A DNA stretch of 64,000 bases from Allacma fusca (Eukaryota > Arthropoda > Collembola > Symphypleona > Sminthuridae), in NCBI GenBank assembly GCA_947179485.1, contig OX359247.1:31410801-31474800 (forward strand), read 5' to 3'. The translations under genes were made by a program, and so were the position numbers. Below, in pieces: positions 35,270 through 47,226 of this stretch (the first letter of the stretch is position 1; the number at the start of each line of letters is the position of its first letter). The notes beneath the pieces were generated by a model. It was not told the DNA's origin, did no database searches, and was given only the letters and a program-made list of their open reading frames with translations.

Positions 35270-36007
35270 AAAATTGTCCGTCTTGTATTAAAAACGAAAA
35301 CATATGATGGAAAGGATTTTAATATATGCGTAACGGACGAACTTGAACGTTTATTTAATAGGACGGAGATGCGGCAAGCGAGAGGGGAGCAAGGGAGAGA
35401 GAGAGAGAAAGGAGATGAGAGATAAAAGAGCAAGAGTAACTACACAATTGGGTTTTGGGCTTTGTTGTTCCTCGCTTGGACATGTAAGTGGAAGTGTGAG
35501 TGAGTTGTGAGCAATGCAGAGAGCGGAATGACGAGCTTTGGTCTAATGAGAGACTCTCGTGAATTTTCAATTGATCCGAAATAATATCAGAGCTCGTGGC
35601 CTGCATACCAAGTGGAAAAATGGAGGAAGTGGGAAATTACCCCCGGTTGTTGACGCCTTGGTGAGTGGAGTAGGATCCCAGCCCACATGTAATTAGGCGA
35701 GTATTATTACGTGGGCATGAGGACTACATCTAATAACTATGTTTTTTAAGTGCGGGGGAGAGCAAGTGAGAAAGAAAACGAGCTTTGGGAGAGAAATGAG
35801 AAATTGCGGTTTTTGGTTGATATTTTTTTTGGGGTTACACGAGGAAAAAAGTCCTTTTCAGAGAATGTATCATTGTGTAATGTTATCTGAGAATGTCCAC
35901 CTGGTGGAGTGGGGGGAGGGGAGATGTGTTGGTTTGCAACCCGGGGAGATTTTAAGCTCTCCCAGAGTTAACCTAACATAGCTCCTGATCTCATTTGTTC
36001 CTACCTT

Positions 36008-36033
36008 GCTCTCTCTCTCTCTCTCTCTCTCTC
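36008..36033 (+). repeat. (CT)n microsatellite
   Basis: Twenty-six bases of perfect CT, ending CCCTTTCG. Confidence 0.95.
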
Positions 36034-36201
36034 CCTTTCGCCTCTATGCACTGAAACTTCTTGAATAGCCCTGCGATCCGGTTACATAGTTTATACAAAT
36101 TCAGCCCAGCAGGTGCCCTGGTCCGGAAACAAAATTCATACGTGCTCTGACTGCTCATTAGAAACCAACCGAAACATATAAAACCTCGACACTCCTCTCC
36201 G

Positions 36202-36239
<38 letters not shown>
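36202..36239 (+). repeat. (CT)n microsatellite
   Basis: About 38 bases with a single CG interruption near 36210; 168 bases after the previous CT tract. Confidence 0.95.
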
Positions 36240-36242
<3 letters not shown>

Positions 36243-37326
36243 TCAACCAAATTTTCGTCTTGAATACGAATAACTTCCACATTGCTCTCCTTCCACTTAC
36301 TCCACTAAGCCCACACAACTTCCTTGTCCAGGACGATGGTTTATGGTCGAAGCCTTACCACACACGCACATACGTACATCCCATATGTTGTTCCAGTACA
36401 GAAGCTACAACCGACTCACAGAGTGTGCAATTCTGGCGTAGCTTATCGTCAGGTAAGAAGCAATTGCGAACACCCACGTTGTTCCTCCACATCAATATAA
36501 TTTAGGATTTAATCCCCTTGACTTCTTAACCATCCTACCTCCAAAAATACCGTGTGCTTCATACATTTCAATATATTCTATTGAGGTGTATACTATAAGC
36601 ACGGGTTACTTAAATAAAAAAAATATATAAAAAAAAGAATGATTGTATGAAGATGGGAATATTAACAAACAGTAATAAATGTAATTATATATTACACATT
36701 CTCACTTCTGCCTATAAAATATTCAGCCATTTACGTCACTCGCCCACATGGGATTTTGCTCCTTAACTATATTTTAAAAATTAGCCTTTCCCTGCTAATT
36801 GTTTTCGGATGTTCACGTTTGACTTAGCAATCTGACAGGTTGGAAATTAGCAAGGTTTGTGTGGACCCAGATTGGGATCTTAGTTACCTGCCTTATCTGC
36901 ATGTGTGCCTGTGCAGGGAACATTTGCCAGGCATTGCATACAAATTGCAATAATTAATTAATCCTATAAAGCATCTGTGCCAAGGGTTTTTTTCCCATGT
37001 AATTGTCAATGTTTACATTGGAGTGGGATTTTTTCCGAGTCATTTACAAATTTGCAATTAGGATGACGCATCCGCTGTGGATGGTTTGGGTGCAATTAAT
37101 TAATTCCCAAATTGTTTCTCACAATTTGATTCTCCTATGGAAAAAAAAAACTTGAGACGCTAGACTTTTGTCCCTCTCACTGAGAGCCAACTGGCTAAAT
37201 AGTCCTAGTATGTAATTTTCCCCTGCGGTTGGGAAGGAAATGTGGAAATGAGGAATCTCTGGCTAATAAAAGTACTGAGGACGCCTGCCAATCCCCATGA
37301 TTTCCGGTATGTTGTGAGTACTTGGA

Positions 37327-37366
37327 GGAGAGAGAGAGAGAGAGAGAGAGAGTGAGAGTGAGAGGG
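37327..37366 (+). repeat. (GA)n microsatellite
   Basis: About 40 bases, with GTGAGAGTG interruptions in the last 15. Confidence 0.94.
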
Positions 37367-37773
37367 AGAAGTATGGAAAAAAAGAAAATGCAAATCAATT
37401 CTGAAATGCCTGTCATTTATCTTACTTATTTGTACAGAGTGGAAGGGAATAGGAGGAAAAGGAGTCTCATCATAAATTGCCAGCTGTTCCTAACTCCACT
37501 CCGTCAAATTGGACGCAAGGCTCCGTAACCAACTGGTGCTGAGCAAGACAGAAAGAAACTTGCAGACGCTCACTAAATGAAGTAACAAGAAAAAGCTGAT
37601 GGAGAAAAACTTGAACAAGTTTTCTGTGAACTTGTTTTTCTCTCAGCACTTTTCTCCCTACCATCTCCACAGAAATTTTTGGACGTAAGTAGTTACACAT
37701 CAGATACTCCTGGCCTTGTTGCTCCCACAACATATTGCTCCTATGCACAAAACTAACCAAGTCTGGGTTCGTG

Positions 37774-37805
37774 TACAGTGCGGCCTCACCATACAAGACC
37801 TCCTT
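37774..37805 (+). repeat. Local duplication, copy 1 (160-base offset)
   Basis: These 32 bases match 37,934-37,965 at 26 positions. The conserved ends are TACAGTG and CCATACAAGAYCTCCTT, and all differences fall in the middle except one. A minus-strand 139-codon frame crosses copy 1 but not copy 2. Confidence 0.65.
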
Positions 37806-37933
37806 ACTACAACAGCCTTTTCCCCATATAGACACAGTCGTCCTAATCCTGAGACACATCCACGGCCTCACATCTGACAGCCGGCCCAAGTTTTTGATAC
37901 ATTGTCAATTACGGTTATTTTTTTGTCCCCTCC

Positions 37934-37965
37934 TACAGTGTCCACTCTCCATACAAGATCTCCTT
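37934..37965 (+). repeat. Local duplication, copy 2 (160-base offset)
   Basis: Second copy of the TACAGTG...CCATACAAGA segment, in the same orientation. Confidence 0.65.
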
Positions 37966-38616
37966 CTATCCCTTATGACATCAGCCAAGATATGTTTTAA
38001 GAATTCCAGTATCTAATTTTTCCCATTTGTTTTTACATGGGCACGTCCGAAAATCCTTCCTCTCCCCAGAGGTGATATTTCCCAGCGTGCCTACTGTAGC
38101 ACTACAATTAGTACACCTACAATTCCAATATCTGGGAAGTGGGTATTTGTATACAAAAATTACATTTTTCTAGCTGATCTCCTGCGCAAGAGCTCTCTGT
38201 ACAGGGAGGTAATTTACAGTCAATTACACCCGAGTTTTTTCTCTCGTTTGAGACTAAGCCGGAATTTGTCAAATTTAGTTTTTTTTTGTAAGGACAGCCA
38301 TTACAGTCAGAGTGCACAGGATTGTGAAATGCTGAGGAGCCGATGACAACATCCTGGACCACGTGTGATAATCAAGTCAGCTTCTCATGTTACTGTAGCA
38401 AATTGGGATCTCAGGGATGGGACGATGCATCAATTTATCCCTCCTTGCTTGGCTCATATCCTAATCATCAGCTTGCACAACTGTCCACAAGACACTTACT
38501 TCATATATGTAATTATTTCATTTACGTACATATCTATAGATACGTGTACACTACTTATAGACCCCCACACCCGCGTCTGTATCTGTAGAAAGGGATCCCA
38601 AGTGGATCCACAGAAC

Positions 38617-38676
38617 ATCCCCATGTAGGGGTATACAATTTGTATGTAATTACATGCGGAGTAATTACATGGGGAT
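38617..38676. other. Nested inverted repeat
   Basis: ATCCCCATGTA (38617-38627) is complementary to TACATGGGGAT (38666-38676). The 38-base interval contains the perfect palindrome ATGTAATTACAT (38644-38655) and a second GTAATTAC (38661-38668) that overlaps the right arm. Confidence 0.6.
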
Positions 38677-40161
38677 ACATACATATTTGAGTGTCTATGA
38701 TGCGTGAGTATCGGGATGTATCTCCGACAGGACTGGATTTTCGAACGCTCTATTCCCAGCTCGGCTGGCATTGAACATGGAAAAATGAAAGGGAACGTCT
38801 CGATAGCGTCGGGACCTTAACAAAAGATATGATTGATGATGGCATGTAATTGATGGTATGCAAAATCAATGATTCCGATAATCTACAAACGATGATGATT
38901 TTCAGCCCAGAGACCAGTGAACAAGTGGGGAAAAAAACTCACTTGAATCCTGCCCCTACTACATCCCATTGCTACTATGTATATATATATATATTCCTTG
39001 GAAGGATGGGATCCTCACGGTGTCTGAGACTGACTCAGGGAGCAAGTGAGGAGAGAGAGAGAGAGAGAGAGAAGACTCATCTTTCTACATACATGTGAAC
39101 ATTATTTCAAACCCTAATCTCTTCATGCTTCCCTCAATCCTCCAACTTGCTATCCCAAACACCATAGGACACATGGGCCTTGGAATCGTACTTCCATATA
39201 AAGTGTCTGTATAAATTACAAATGGATGTAAACAGAGAGATTTGCATACGGAGCCAGTGCAAGACCGGCGTTAGAGAGTGGATTCATCCTGACGGGGAAA
39301 AATCCTTGCAGAAAATGTTACTTTGACGTTACTCTCTGAGACTCTCGGCGTTGGCATGTGGCCCTCTTGTACTAGTACAGGGAGGACGGATGGGTCTCAC
39401 TCTGAACGCTGAATTAATGGAATGCTCTCTGCCTCAGCCACAAGTTGGATCGTGATGAGTTGGAGCATGGAGAGGAGCACGGTGGGGCAGAGCCTGTCGT
39501 CTGCGTATGAGTTTGTAATGACGATAAGCGATTGTAAATTGACAAAGTCATTGCATGTGACTACAGCAAAGCTCCACTCCGACCTGCTCCTCTCCCCAGT
39601 CCCGGCCTTTATACCCGTGCACTGGAGCAATAATAAGCAGACTCATAAATCATCACATGGGTAAACAAATAAGCGCCTTTCTCCTTCCACGTTTAACATA
39701 AGATTACTTCACAGATACTCTCGTCCTCCTCCAACCATAGATACACATTCATACATCACACTATCGCAGAGATAGATACTACTTGTGCGAACAAGATAGC
39801 ACGGCCAGGACTGAGGCATTCACATGGAACTCATCCTTCGAGGAGATAGCCTCCGACGGACGGCTAAGAAGCACATCTCCAAACTATACTGTACGCATGG
39901 ACTCCTTATGCCAAACACTGTCGAGTGTAATCCACCCCAAGAGACTCTCCTCTCCAAGAGAGAAAAAAACTAAATTTTTTGCTGTTTACTCAAGTTTTTT
40001 GAATTTATCTCTTAATTGACCATTATTTTAAAAAATCCCTCAGAGATGATTTTTGTAGTAAAATCTTCACAGTCTGTTACAAGTTGAATTTCCCTTGTAA
40101 GTTCTTTTTACTCCTTAGCGCCCCTCATGTATGCATATATATCTGGTAATGTCGGAAGAGC

Positions 40162-40165
40162 GTGT

Positions 40166-40225
<60 letters not shown>

Positions 40226-40235
40226 TTGTGTGTGG
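40162..40235 (+). repeat. (GT)n microsatellite, 74 bases
   Basis: Longest GT tract of the window, with about 49 perfect bases (40173-40221) flanked by TTT-interrupted ends. The His-Thr and Cys-Val repeats in overlapping frames derive from it. Confidence 0.97.
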
Positions 40236-40370
40236 AAAAAGGTACAAGTAACCAGCGCGGACGGAAAAGTGTGGAAGAGTAAATGTAAATTTGGAAGAAG
40301 AAATGGCAGGGAGCTTCGGAGGTTGTGAGCGATTAGCGTCAAGCATATGAATATATAGAAAGTGGAGGGC

Positions 40371-40430
40371 GAGAGAGAGAGAGGGAGAGAGAGAGAGAGA
40401 GGGAGAGAGAGAGAGAGAGAGAGAGAGAAG
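40371..40430 (+). repeat. (GA)n microsatellite, 60 bases
   Basis: GA with two GGG interruptions (40383-40385 and 40401-40403), giving three blocks. It lies 136 bases after the long GT tract. Confidence 0.96.
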
Positions 40431-40873
40431 CGGGAAGACATTTGTGATGAATGGAAATCAATAAATCCATGTCAATGCCTTATTATGCAAGCACGACGTG
40501 CCAATCCACTCCTCATCGATAATTCACCCTTTTATGAAAGCCCTGATCAGAGCAGAGCCTTTTGGTCTCGTACCCACAGAGAGACACCAGCCCGGCTCTC
40601 AGCTCCTAACCTAAATGCTAATTCCAACTCCCAAAATCTTACCAACTCTCCCACCATCCCACAGACAAAATCAGACGGAGATTAACGTCTAGGGAAATTA
40701 GCTCGTAGAGTCTAAGTACGGGGCTTATATATAACTACATATCCGCTCTAATTACATAGCTATTATTTATCCTTACCCACCGGTATCCCTCTCCACGCAC
40801 CCAACCAATAATTCCTCAAACATCCCGACCTAGAGGTATACGCAAGTGTGGCTTATTTTACCCACTACGCTTA

Positions 40874-40894
40874 CCCCTCCCCACCCCACCCCCC
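40874..40894 (-). other. Strong G-quadruplex motif, minus strand
   Basis: The plus strand reads C4-T-C4-A-C4-A-C6, so the minus strand carries four runs of four or more G with one-base loops. Four tetrads with single-base loops is among the most stable arrangements known for such motifs. The complementary C strand could form an i-motif. No gene start or end is recognised next to it. Confidence 0.85.
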
Positions 40895-41357
40895 TGTACA
40901 CTGCGAGAGAACTAGTATTGAATAGGATATCGTAATCTGTGTGAGGACGGGGTAGAAACTAATGACTCGGAGCATGCGGATCTCCGGTGTCCTCACATTT
41001 ATTGAAATTGTAATTAAGAAAGGGAACAAGTGCCGGGAGTCTTGGATGTGGTGAGCGTATTGCTTTTAGGGCACTTTGCCCATATTATTATCAAGGCAAT
41101 TATCATTCTTTACAGGCTAATCTCTCCCAAAACTTCACCCAGAAGTTCCTAACTCCCTCCCAGAAATTCCCCCTTTATTAAATTGATAAACACTCACAGA
41201 GTTACAACCGACGGAGAACCATCCAGCATTTATTTACGGCTTGGTAGATATTTACTAGCGGGATTTTACTCAGACATTTCTCTAGGATTTCATATTAGGG
41301 AGCTGTAGTTTCTCTGGGAGGAGGGAAAAGAGATACTTGGAGCGTTGGAGGAGTGAG

Positions 41358-41389
41358 AGTGTGTTTGTGTGTGTATATATATATGTGTT

Positions 41390-41424
<35 letters not shown>
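41358..41424 (+). repeat. GT / TA / GT / GA compound microsatellite
   Basis: GTGTTTGTGTGTG, TATATATATA, TGTGTTTGTGTGTG and then about 26 bases of GA follow each other without unique DNA between them. Confidence 0.95.
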
Positions 41425-41429
<5 letters not shown>

Positions 41430-43060
41430 TAGCGTTGGAGACGGAGGAATAAGTGAGGAAAAAATAATGGACACTGCAGGAGCACTAGCATGGCCTTAAC
41501 TCAAGCCTCACACTGATACGAGGGCATTTCCCGGGAATAATCATAACACGAGAGAGAGAGTGTGTGGAGGGAGATGGGCTCCGGAGCAGCACTTGTGAGG
41601 GAGTAAGTGAGAAGTAGCCAAGTGAGAGGAGCCAGTGATGGAATTACACAACCAATCTCATGTCTCACCCAATAAAATCAACTCACTTGAGTAAAAAGCC
41701 CAGAGACACTAGGAGAGCCAGCGGGAGGTGGAGGAGGAAGTTGTGGAGTCACACTTGCTTTCCACACTGGCACTTCCACATATGTACATACATGTATCTA
41801 TTTATGCTCCTACGAAGAGATCTAGATACATAGATATGCTCAAAGTACAAACTCATAGTGGCGGATGTGAAATTCCCTATAAATTGTATACATCTGCTCA
41901 TATCTTGACACGCACCAACACAATTGGAAAGTAACATTTACAAAAATGCTCAAACGTAGCTACACTATAATATATACAGCATATGTATGTACGTAGGTAA
42001 ATGTAAATACAAACTCAGTTCAAAATGATATACAATATAGTGTCACGAGCAAAATGAAAGACACATTAAAAAAATCCCGGCTCGGTGGTAATGTTCAAAT
42101 AATTTCTTCAATTTTTGTAGTTTTTTGTCAAATGGTATTTTTAAAAATCAATTTTTTGACTTACAATTTTCGACAAGAAATATTCGTATAACTGTAAAAA
42201 TGAAGCAGGCACGTCTAGAAAGCACACTGACAGAATTCCGGATCATATTTAGATGCCACTTGTGTAACAAGGCGCAAGAACAAGTTGAGGATTTGAGACC
42301 CCACGGATTTTGAAACAGAGGCTTTCTTCAGAGGACACTGACAATGCCCGAACTCTCCGTCTCTGTCACTTTCCCCACTACAATGGACGCATTCTTGGAG
42401 GGAAATTCCATTTTTATGGAGACAAAAAAGAAAGGGGAGAAATCCCTGCTTAACTACACACACACACACACACTCCCAGAGCCCGGCCTCATTGCGGGGA
42501 AAAAGGGGGAAAAGTTTCTGGAATTTATAGTGACCTGGAGGATGTAAGAGCTGAGCTCTCGGGATGTACAGGGAGTGACGGGGAAACGTGGGGGCATTTT
42601 ATAGGAAGGAGTTAAATCCTATAGGGAAGATGCATCCCATGGTCGGAGAGACTCCATGGAAGTTACAATAAGTTCATACGTATCTACATATACCTACCTA
42701 ATGCGTACAAACGTGCAGAAGCGACACATTCATTTGCCCACACTTAATCAAACGTCAGTGTGAGGTGACCGCACACCACCAGCCAACATCGATCGTATGC
42801 AAATCTAGCCCTCAAAATCACATTTGTCTCTGCACACACGTACGAGAACCAACAATGGAGTTCGCGATGTGCCCATCTTTCAGGGAAAAGTCTCGAGGCT
42901 AATGGTAACTTCCAGATGCCTCTTTTTACATGACACTTTCATCCATTCAGTCCCATATGTGTACATAGGGACAGACTCCCAGGGACGTAAAACCCTTCTT
43001 TACACACATACATAGATCCCAGGATCGTACACACACTCAGCTAGTCTCCAATAAGTGGGT

Positions 43061-43083
43061 ACACACACACACACACACACACA
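43061..43083 (+). repeat. (AC)n microsatellite
   Basis: Twenty-three bases of perfect AC. Confidence 0.95.
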
Positions 43084-43853
43084 TGATGAAGAAATTCCCA
43101 TACATTTAAGGAATGGTGCATTATGCATGTGCATGCAGATATTTTGTCTATATACGTAACCACAACGGGGACTCGATCCAGCCAGAAGACGGAAAGTCAA
43201 AGGAGCTGGATGAGTGCATAAAACTTGTTATACATTTAAATTGGTCTTGTGTGTATCTCCTCCCAATGGCCGAGAATGTATGAACTATAGGAATTAATAA
43301 TAGAGGAGTTGTTGCTCATCCCGGGCCCTTGACGTACACATGTACATATGCTTGCTTGCATAGTATCTACTACATGTCCGCTGGGAGTACTTCCATATGT
43401 ATGAGCTCAGACTGGTTGAGGCTGTTGAAGCACTCGTGGATGTGAAGGCACGTAAGAGATTCCAGGCTAACAAAGAAACCTGAATGGAACAAAGAGAGGA
43501 ACTCGGTCAAGACAAACTGTCATGGAGAGAAGAAATGCCGAGCCTCACGTCACGAAGTGCCCGAGGATAGAATAAGAAACAGGATTAGGTAGGAATCGGA
43601 ATGCCGAGACCTTGAGAGAGAGGCAAGGACTCCCAGGTAATACATTCTACACATTGTCCAGGCCCACCTATAGTAGTAATATTATCCACGGGTCTTTTTC
43701 CCAGGAATCAAATCCTCCTTACAATTTTCCCATCTCTCCCTTCCTCCCATATCTCCTGGATATCATCCCCATGGAAGCACTTGTTCCAGGTTGTGTTAGG
43801 AGCAAGTATGAAATGAGAAATCTTCCAGGTCCAGGGACCACAAGAGAGGTGAA

Positions 43854-43858
<5 letters not shown>

Positions 43859-43912
<54 letters not shown>

Positions 43913-43920
43913 GAGAGAGA
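43859..43920 (+). repeat. (GA)n microsatellite, 62 bases
   Basis: GA with one C interruption at 43900. Four overlapping frames of more than 100 codons cross it; all are repeat artefacts. Confidence 0.97.
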
Positions 43921-46366
43921 TGGAGAGACAGAGCAAGAGAAAGAAATAAAGGGGAGGTTTTTTGGGGAAGAGCTCTCTGGAAATAGTTGAGGAGAGCCGT
44001 GCAAGAGAGGAAACAACAAACAAGCTCATTTGTAAGCTGGGGCAAGGCACATGCCATCGCACATGACATGTACATTGATCCATCGGATAATGCAATCTTG
44101 TCCCATAGTATCTATCTCCAGTCAAACAATTGCACACACGAGTAACTTGTTTTCATCGGACGTGTCTCCATCCCTTCGTCTTCAACCAGACAAGGAAAAA
44201 GGTAGCGAGAGCTGGAATGCTCCCTTATATAAATGTCTAGAGCCTCTACAAATAAACAACGGGCTATGGAACTCGGGTTGTCCTCCATATAGATATCCCC
44301 CGATACAATAATAGATACGTACGATCCCTCTCCCGATAGATGCTCAACATAGGAATAAATACGTTCGTCCCAAAATATGTCATGTCAGGGCCCAATCTCT
44401 TTGTATCTGAAAGCCTCATATATCTTCAATATCTAACTAGCATAGCAATCCCATCCTCTATGTACGTAGCCACACATCTGAATTTCCAGGGGAACCCACC
44501 ATAGCTCCTGCTAAGAGGCACAAGGGGAACACCATGCAGGGCGACGATCCGGGGAAATATAACCAGAAGTTATAACCTGCTAAGAACCAACGGGGAATCA
44601 TAAAGGACGTCTCTTTTAAAATGCTCCCTATCCTTGGAACAACCTCAAGGGAATTCTTAGGTGAGTAATCCAATACAAGACTTATTCCTCCATTCAGCTG
44701 GATTCTACTCCAAGGATATAAAATTTTTACTACTTTTACAGTTTTTCTTATGAGATGAAATGAAATGAGCTGTGGAGGTGGGGGGGAAGTGGAGTAGTTG
44801 GTCAGTGGTGGAAAAAAGGGATTGAGGGGAGGAACTAAAAATTTTGGTAATTTTTTTAGGGAGATAGATTCTTTGAAGAGACGTACTACTAGAGTCTTGG
44901 TTGGGCTGAGTTGCAGTGCTTCTTAGCGGACTGCTGTGCATGCTTGGACTTGGGAGTTTTTGAAGGGACATGTACGGGAAGGAGCGTTTGAAGCTGCACG
45001 GAATGGCCGAATATGTAGTTACTGGTGGGAGCAGTATGATTACGTGGAGTTGTATGTGTGAGTTGATATGAGAGTAAGGAGAAACATGGTAATACACTGT
45101 CAAGTCCGAGTAGGTACAATGATATTAAATGCTCCAATCACTATTATTAACCGGAAAGTACAGCCTGGCAGGCTACTGCCACTAGGCTGGAACCCACCGG
45201 CCCAGTTAACTCACCGTAATTCCCTTCTTCTCTCCTATTATTTCACAGTCCTCACACGCCTATCCCAATGGTAGGGATATCCACTCCTAGCATTATGGTA
45301 CTCTACAGGGCTGAGGTATACATAGCTCCCTATCAACCTCTGAGTAGTGTGTCTTAACACGTGTATATCAAATTGTGGATTTGTACGTATACAACCAGAG
45401 CGGCTCTCCGTCCAATTCCCACTCCATTCCACATTCCATAACACCATCGAACCACTTTTCCCAGGCTACCTGTTCATCACTCGCTAATGTTGTCCCCTCA
45501 AGTTGTGGTAATAGCTAGCGAACATTGCCATTAAGTTTAACATCAAGTGGAGTGAAACTACCATCAAAATCTGTAGGAGCTCCACATGCAATTACATAGG
45601 AGACAATGACTCTCGTCTGGTCTCAATTTTGATTACTTGGACATCGATCCAGGTTCCAGTCATTTTCCTCCCATTCTAGCTCATTTTAATTTTAATTTTT
45701 CCAATTTATTTTGGTTGCTTTCTAATTCGCTCCCTCCCCCCCCCCAGAGCTTTCCCTTTTTATTAGCTGAAATTGCCAACTGTTTTTACGCAATTGTTTA
45801 TTAAGAGGTGATTTTTAATTTTGCGATTTATTTTGGCATATTTTTAGGTAGACAAATTTTATTTTTCTAAGAGTATCTTTTTTTCAGAGAATTTGAAATA
45901 ATTACATTTTAGGGATAGAATATTATTGTAAATAAAGATAATCTTTAAAATTCGTAAGTTTTTAGAGGGGGGCGGTTCCGTGAGAGAAAATTGTTTTTGG
46001 GGCTTTCTCTAATTTTCCCCTTGTTCTTCATTGAGCAGTATGGGGTTATAGTTTTTCGCATTTGTCTGCTCCTCAGAAAATTCCCTAGAGCTTGTTGGGA
46101 AGAAAGTTGGGGAAGTTTTGTTCAATAAATAATATTGGGAGCTATTAGCGTAAGAGCTGTATGTAAGATAATTGGAATGACGTGGTTTAAAAGCGTGCGG
46201 GTCGTAATGACAGGATAGCACGGGAGAGAGAAGTAGTGCATAGTGGAGTGGTGATATTGTAGGAATCAATGGTATTTATTTGGGATGAGAAAAACAGGAG
46301 GAAAGCACCAGAAGGACACGCATATGCTTGGAGACTCCAAAGAGGGAGAGAAACCTCTAACTTCCA

Positions 46367-46382
46367 AGCCGGCCGGCCGGCT
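46367..46382. other. 16-base perfect GC palindrome
   Basis: AGCCGGCCGGCCGGCT is fully self-complementary, with three overlapping CCGG units and two overlapping GGCCGGCC octamers. It is exceptional in AT-rich surroundings; no feature explains it. Confidence 0.75.
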
Positions 46383-46865
46383 AAGTCACGGCAAGAAAAA
46401 CTCCATCATTTCCTGACTTTGTGAGAACCCTGGAGGAATGGACGCACGAAAAGTTTAAACAAATCCATCAATTATGCATTCCCAGCGTTTATGCCTTGTC
46501 TGCATAGTAAACAAGCTACAAACTTCCCCAGTATTTTTTCCCTTTATCAAATCCCGTGTATAAACAGATCAGTCCCCATACATATACATATGTATCTATA
46601 CATTCATAAAAAAACACAAATCATACAAAATTCTTTAGACAGCACGAACAACCTCTCTCCTACTTGTGCAGTTGCACATATGGAGGTCGTGCATCACTCC
46701 GAGAAACAAGCACGAGAGAATTGAAGAGAACATATGGAACTGTATCCCAGCCATTAATTAAAAATATTTAGATTTGTTCAGCCCCAGTTACTCCTTACAG
46801 AGTAGCTACTCGGCGGACAATTATTCCCCGCCGTTTTTCCCGCCCGTGGGATACTTATCTACTCA

Positions 46866-46967
46866 GGAGTAAATGCCACGGAGAAAAGGCACTGAATTCC
46901 AGGCCATGGAGTGAGGGCAATAGAAGGAGTAAATGGAAAGGAGTAAAGGCTACGGAGTAAGAGGCTG
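46866..46967 (+). repeat. GGAGTAA minisatellite, partly 14-base period
   Basis: GGAGTAA occurs at 46866, 46926, 46940 and 46954. The last three start 14-base units (GGAGTAAATGGAAA, GGAGTAAAGGCTAC, GGAGTAAGAGGCTG). The first copy lies in a 27-base segment that matches the second region imperfectly at a 60-base offset. Confidence 0.7.
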
Positions 46968-47197
46968 GGGAAGAGAGATGGAAGGAGCAATAAAGGTAAA
47001 TTGAAATAATGTAATTTTTCCTCTAAATGGATTTGAGACGTGAAGGGAAAAAATTTTTTCCCAGGAATCAATAAAGAGAAGAGAGGAGAAAATCCAGAGG
47101 AAACTCCATAAGCGAAGCGTAGGCATGGCTAGGGAGTGGGTGTCGTTTTGGATATCACATCTCCACTTTTTCCCTTTGACTTGCATTCTCTTTCTAC

Positions 47198-47226
47198 CTC
47201 TCTCTCTCTCTCTCTCTCTCTCGCTC
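47198..47226 (+). repeat. (CT)n microsatellite
   Basis: About 29 bases, ending TCGCTCTTTTC. Confidence 0.94.

Larger units (their letters stand above)
31700..37300. other. Noncoding stretch with terminal-exon candidate and local duplication
   Basis: Apart from listed features there are short CT/GA runs at 32076-32094, 33985-34008, 34626-34648 and 35395-35408, and a CA run at 34340-34355. From 32.8 to 33.9 kb the DNA is unique with many ATGTAC/GTACAT words. From 36.3 to 37.3 kb it is AT-rich unique sequence with nothing else visible. No open frame is recognisable. Confidence 0.75.
37300..43850. other. Noncoding stretch rich in long GA and GT tracts
   Basis: Tracts are listed individually; shorter ones are TA at 38980-38994, GA at 39051-39072 and CA at 42455-42473. 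Frames overlapping on both strands occur at 37.47-38.02 and 39.40-39.66 kb. The first is a 139-codon minus frame without simple repeat, but I recognise nothing in it. The second contains a YADD tetrapeptide without reverse-transcriptase context. From 40.45 to 41.3 kb and from 41.95 to 43.0 kb I see only unique DNA apart from the G-quadruplex motif. Confidence 0.75.

Noticed and set aside
37470..37889. 139-codon minus-strand frame without simple repeat
   Set aside because: No domain recognised, a plus-strand frame overlaps it, and it crosses one copy of a local duplication; kept only as part of the region description.
39397..39630. YADD tetrapeptide in a minus-strand frame (NSYADDRLCP), as in reverse transcriptases
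   Set aside because: The surrounding residues show none of the other reverse transcriptase motifs and the frame is short. A four-residue match is expected by chance.
40115..40441. Frames of more than 70 codons with Thr-His, Cys-Val or Leu-Ser runs
   Set aside because: They are translations of the GT and GA tracts; no sequence outside the repeats looks like protein.
43708..44137. Several overlapping frames of more than 100 codons
   Set aside because: All cross the 62-base GA tract and are open in several registers, as expected for a stop-free repeat.
44590..44665. Donor-like TTAG|GTGAGTAA after an open segment
   Set aside because: No acceptor in phase was found upstream, and a stop codon lies at the start of the segment.
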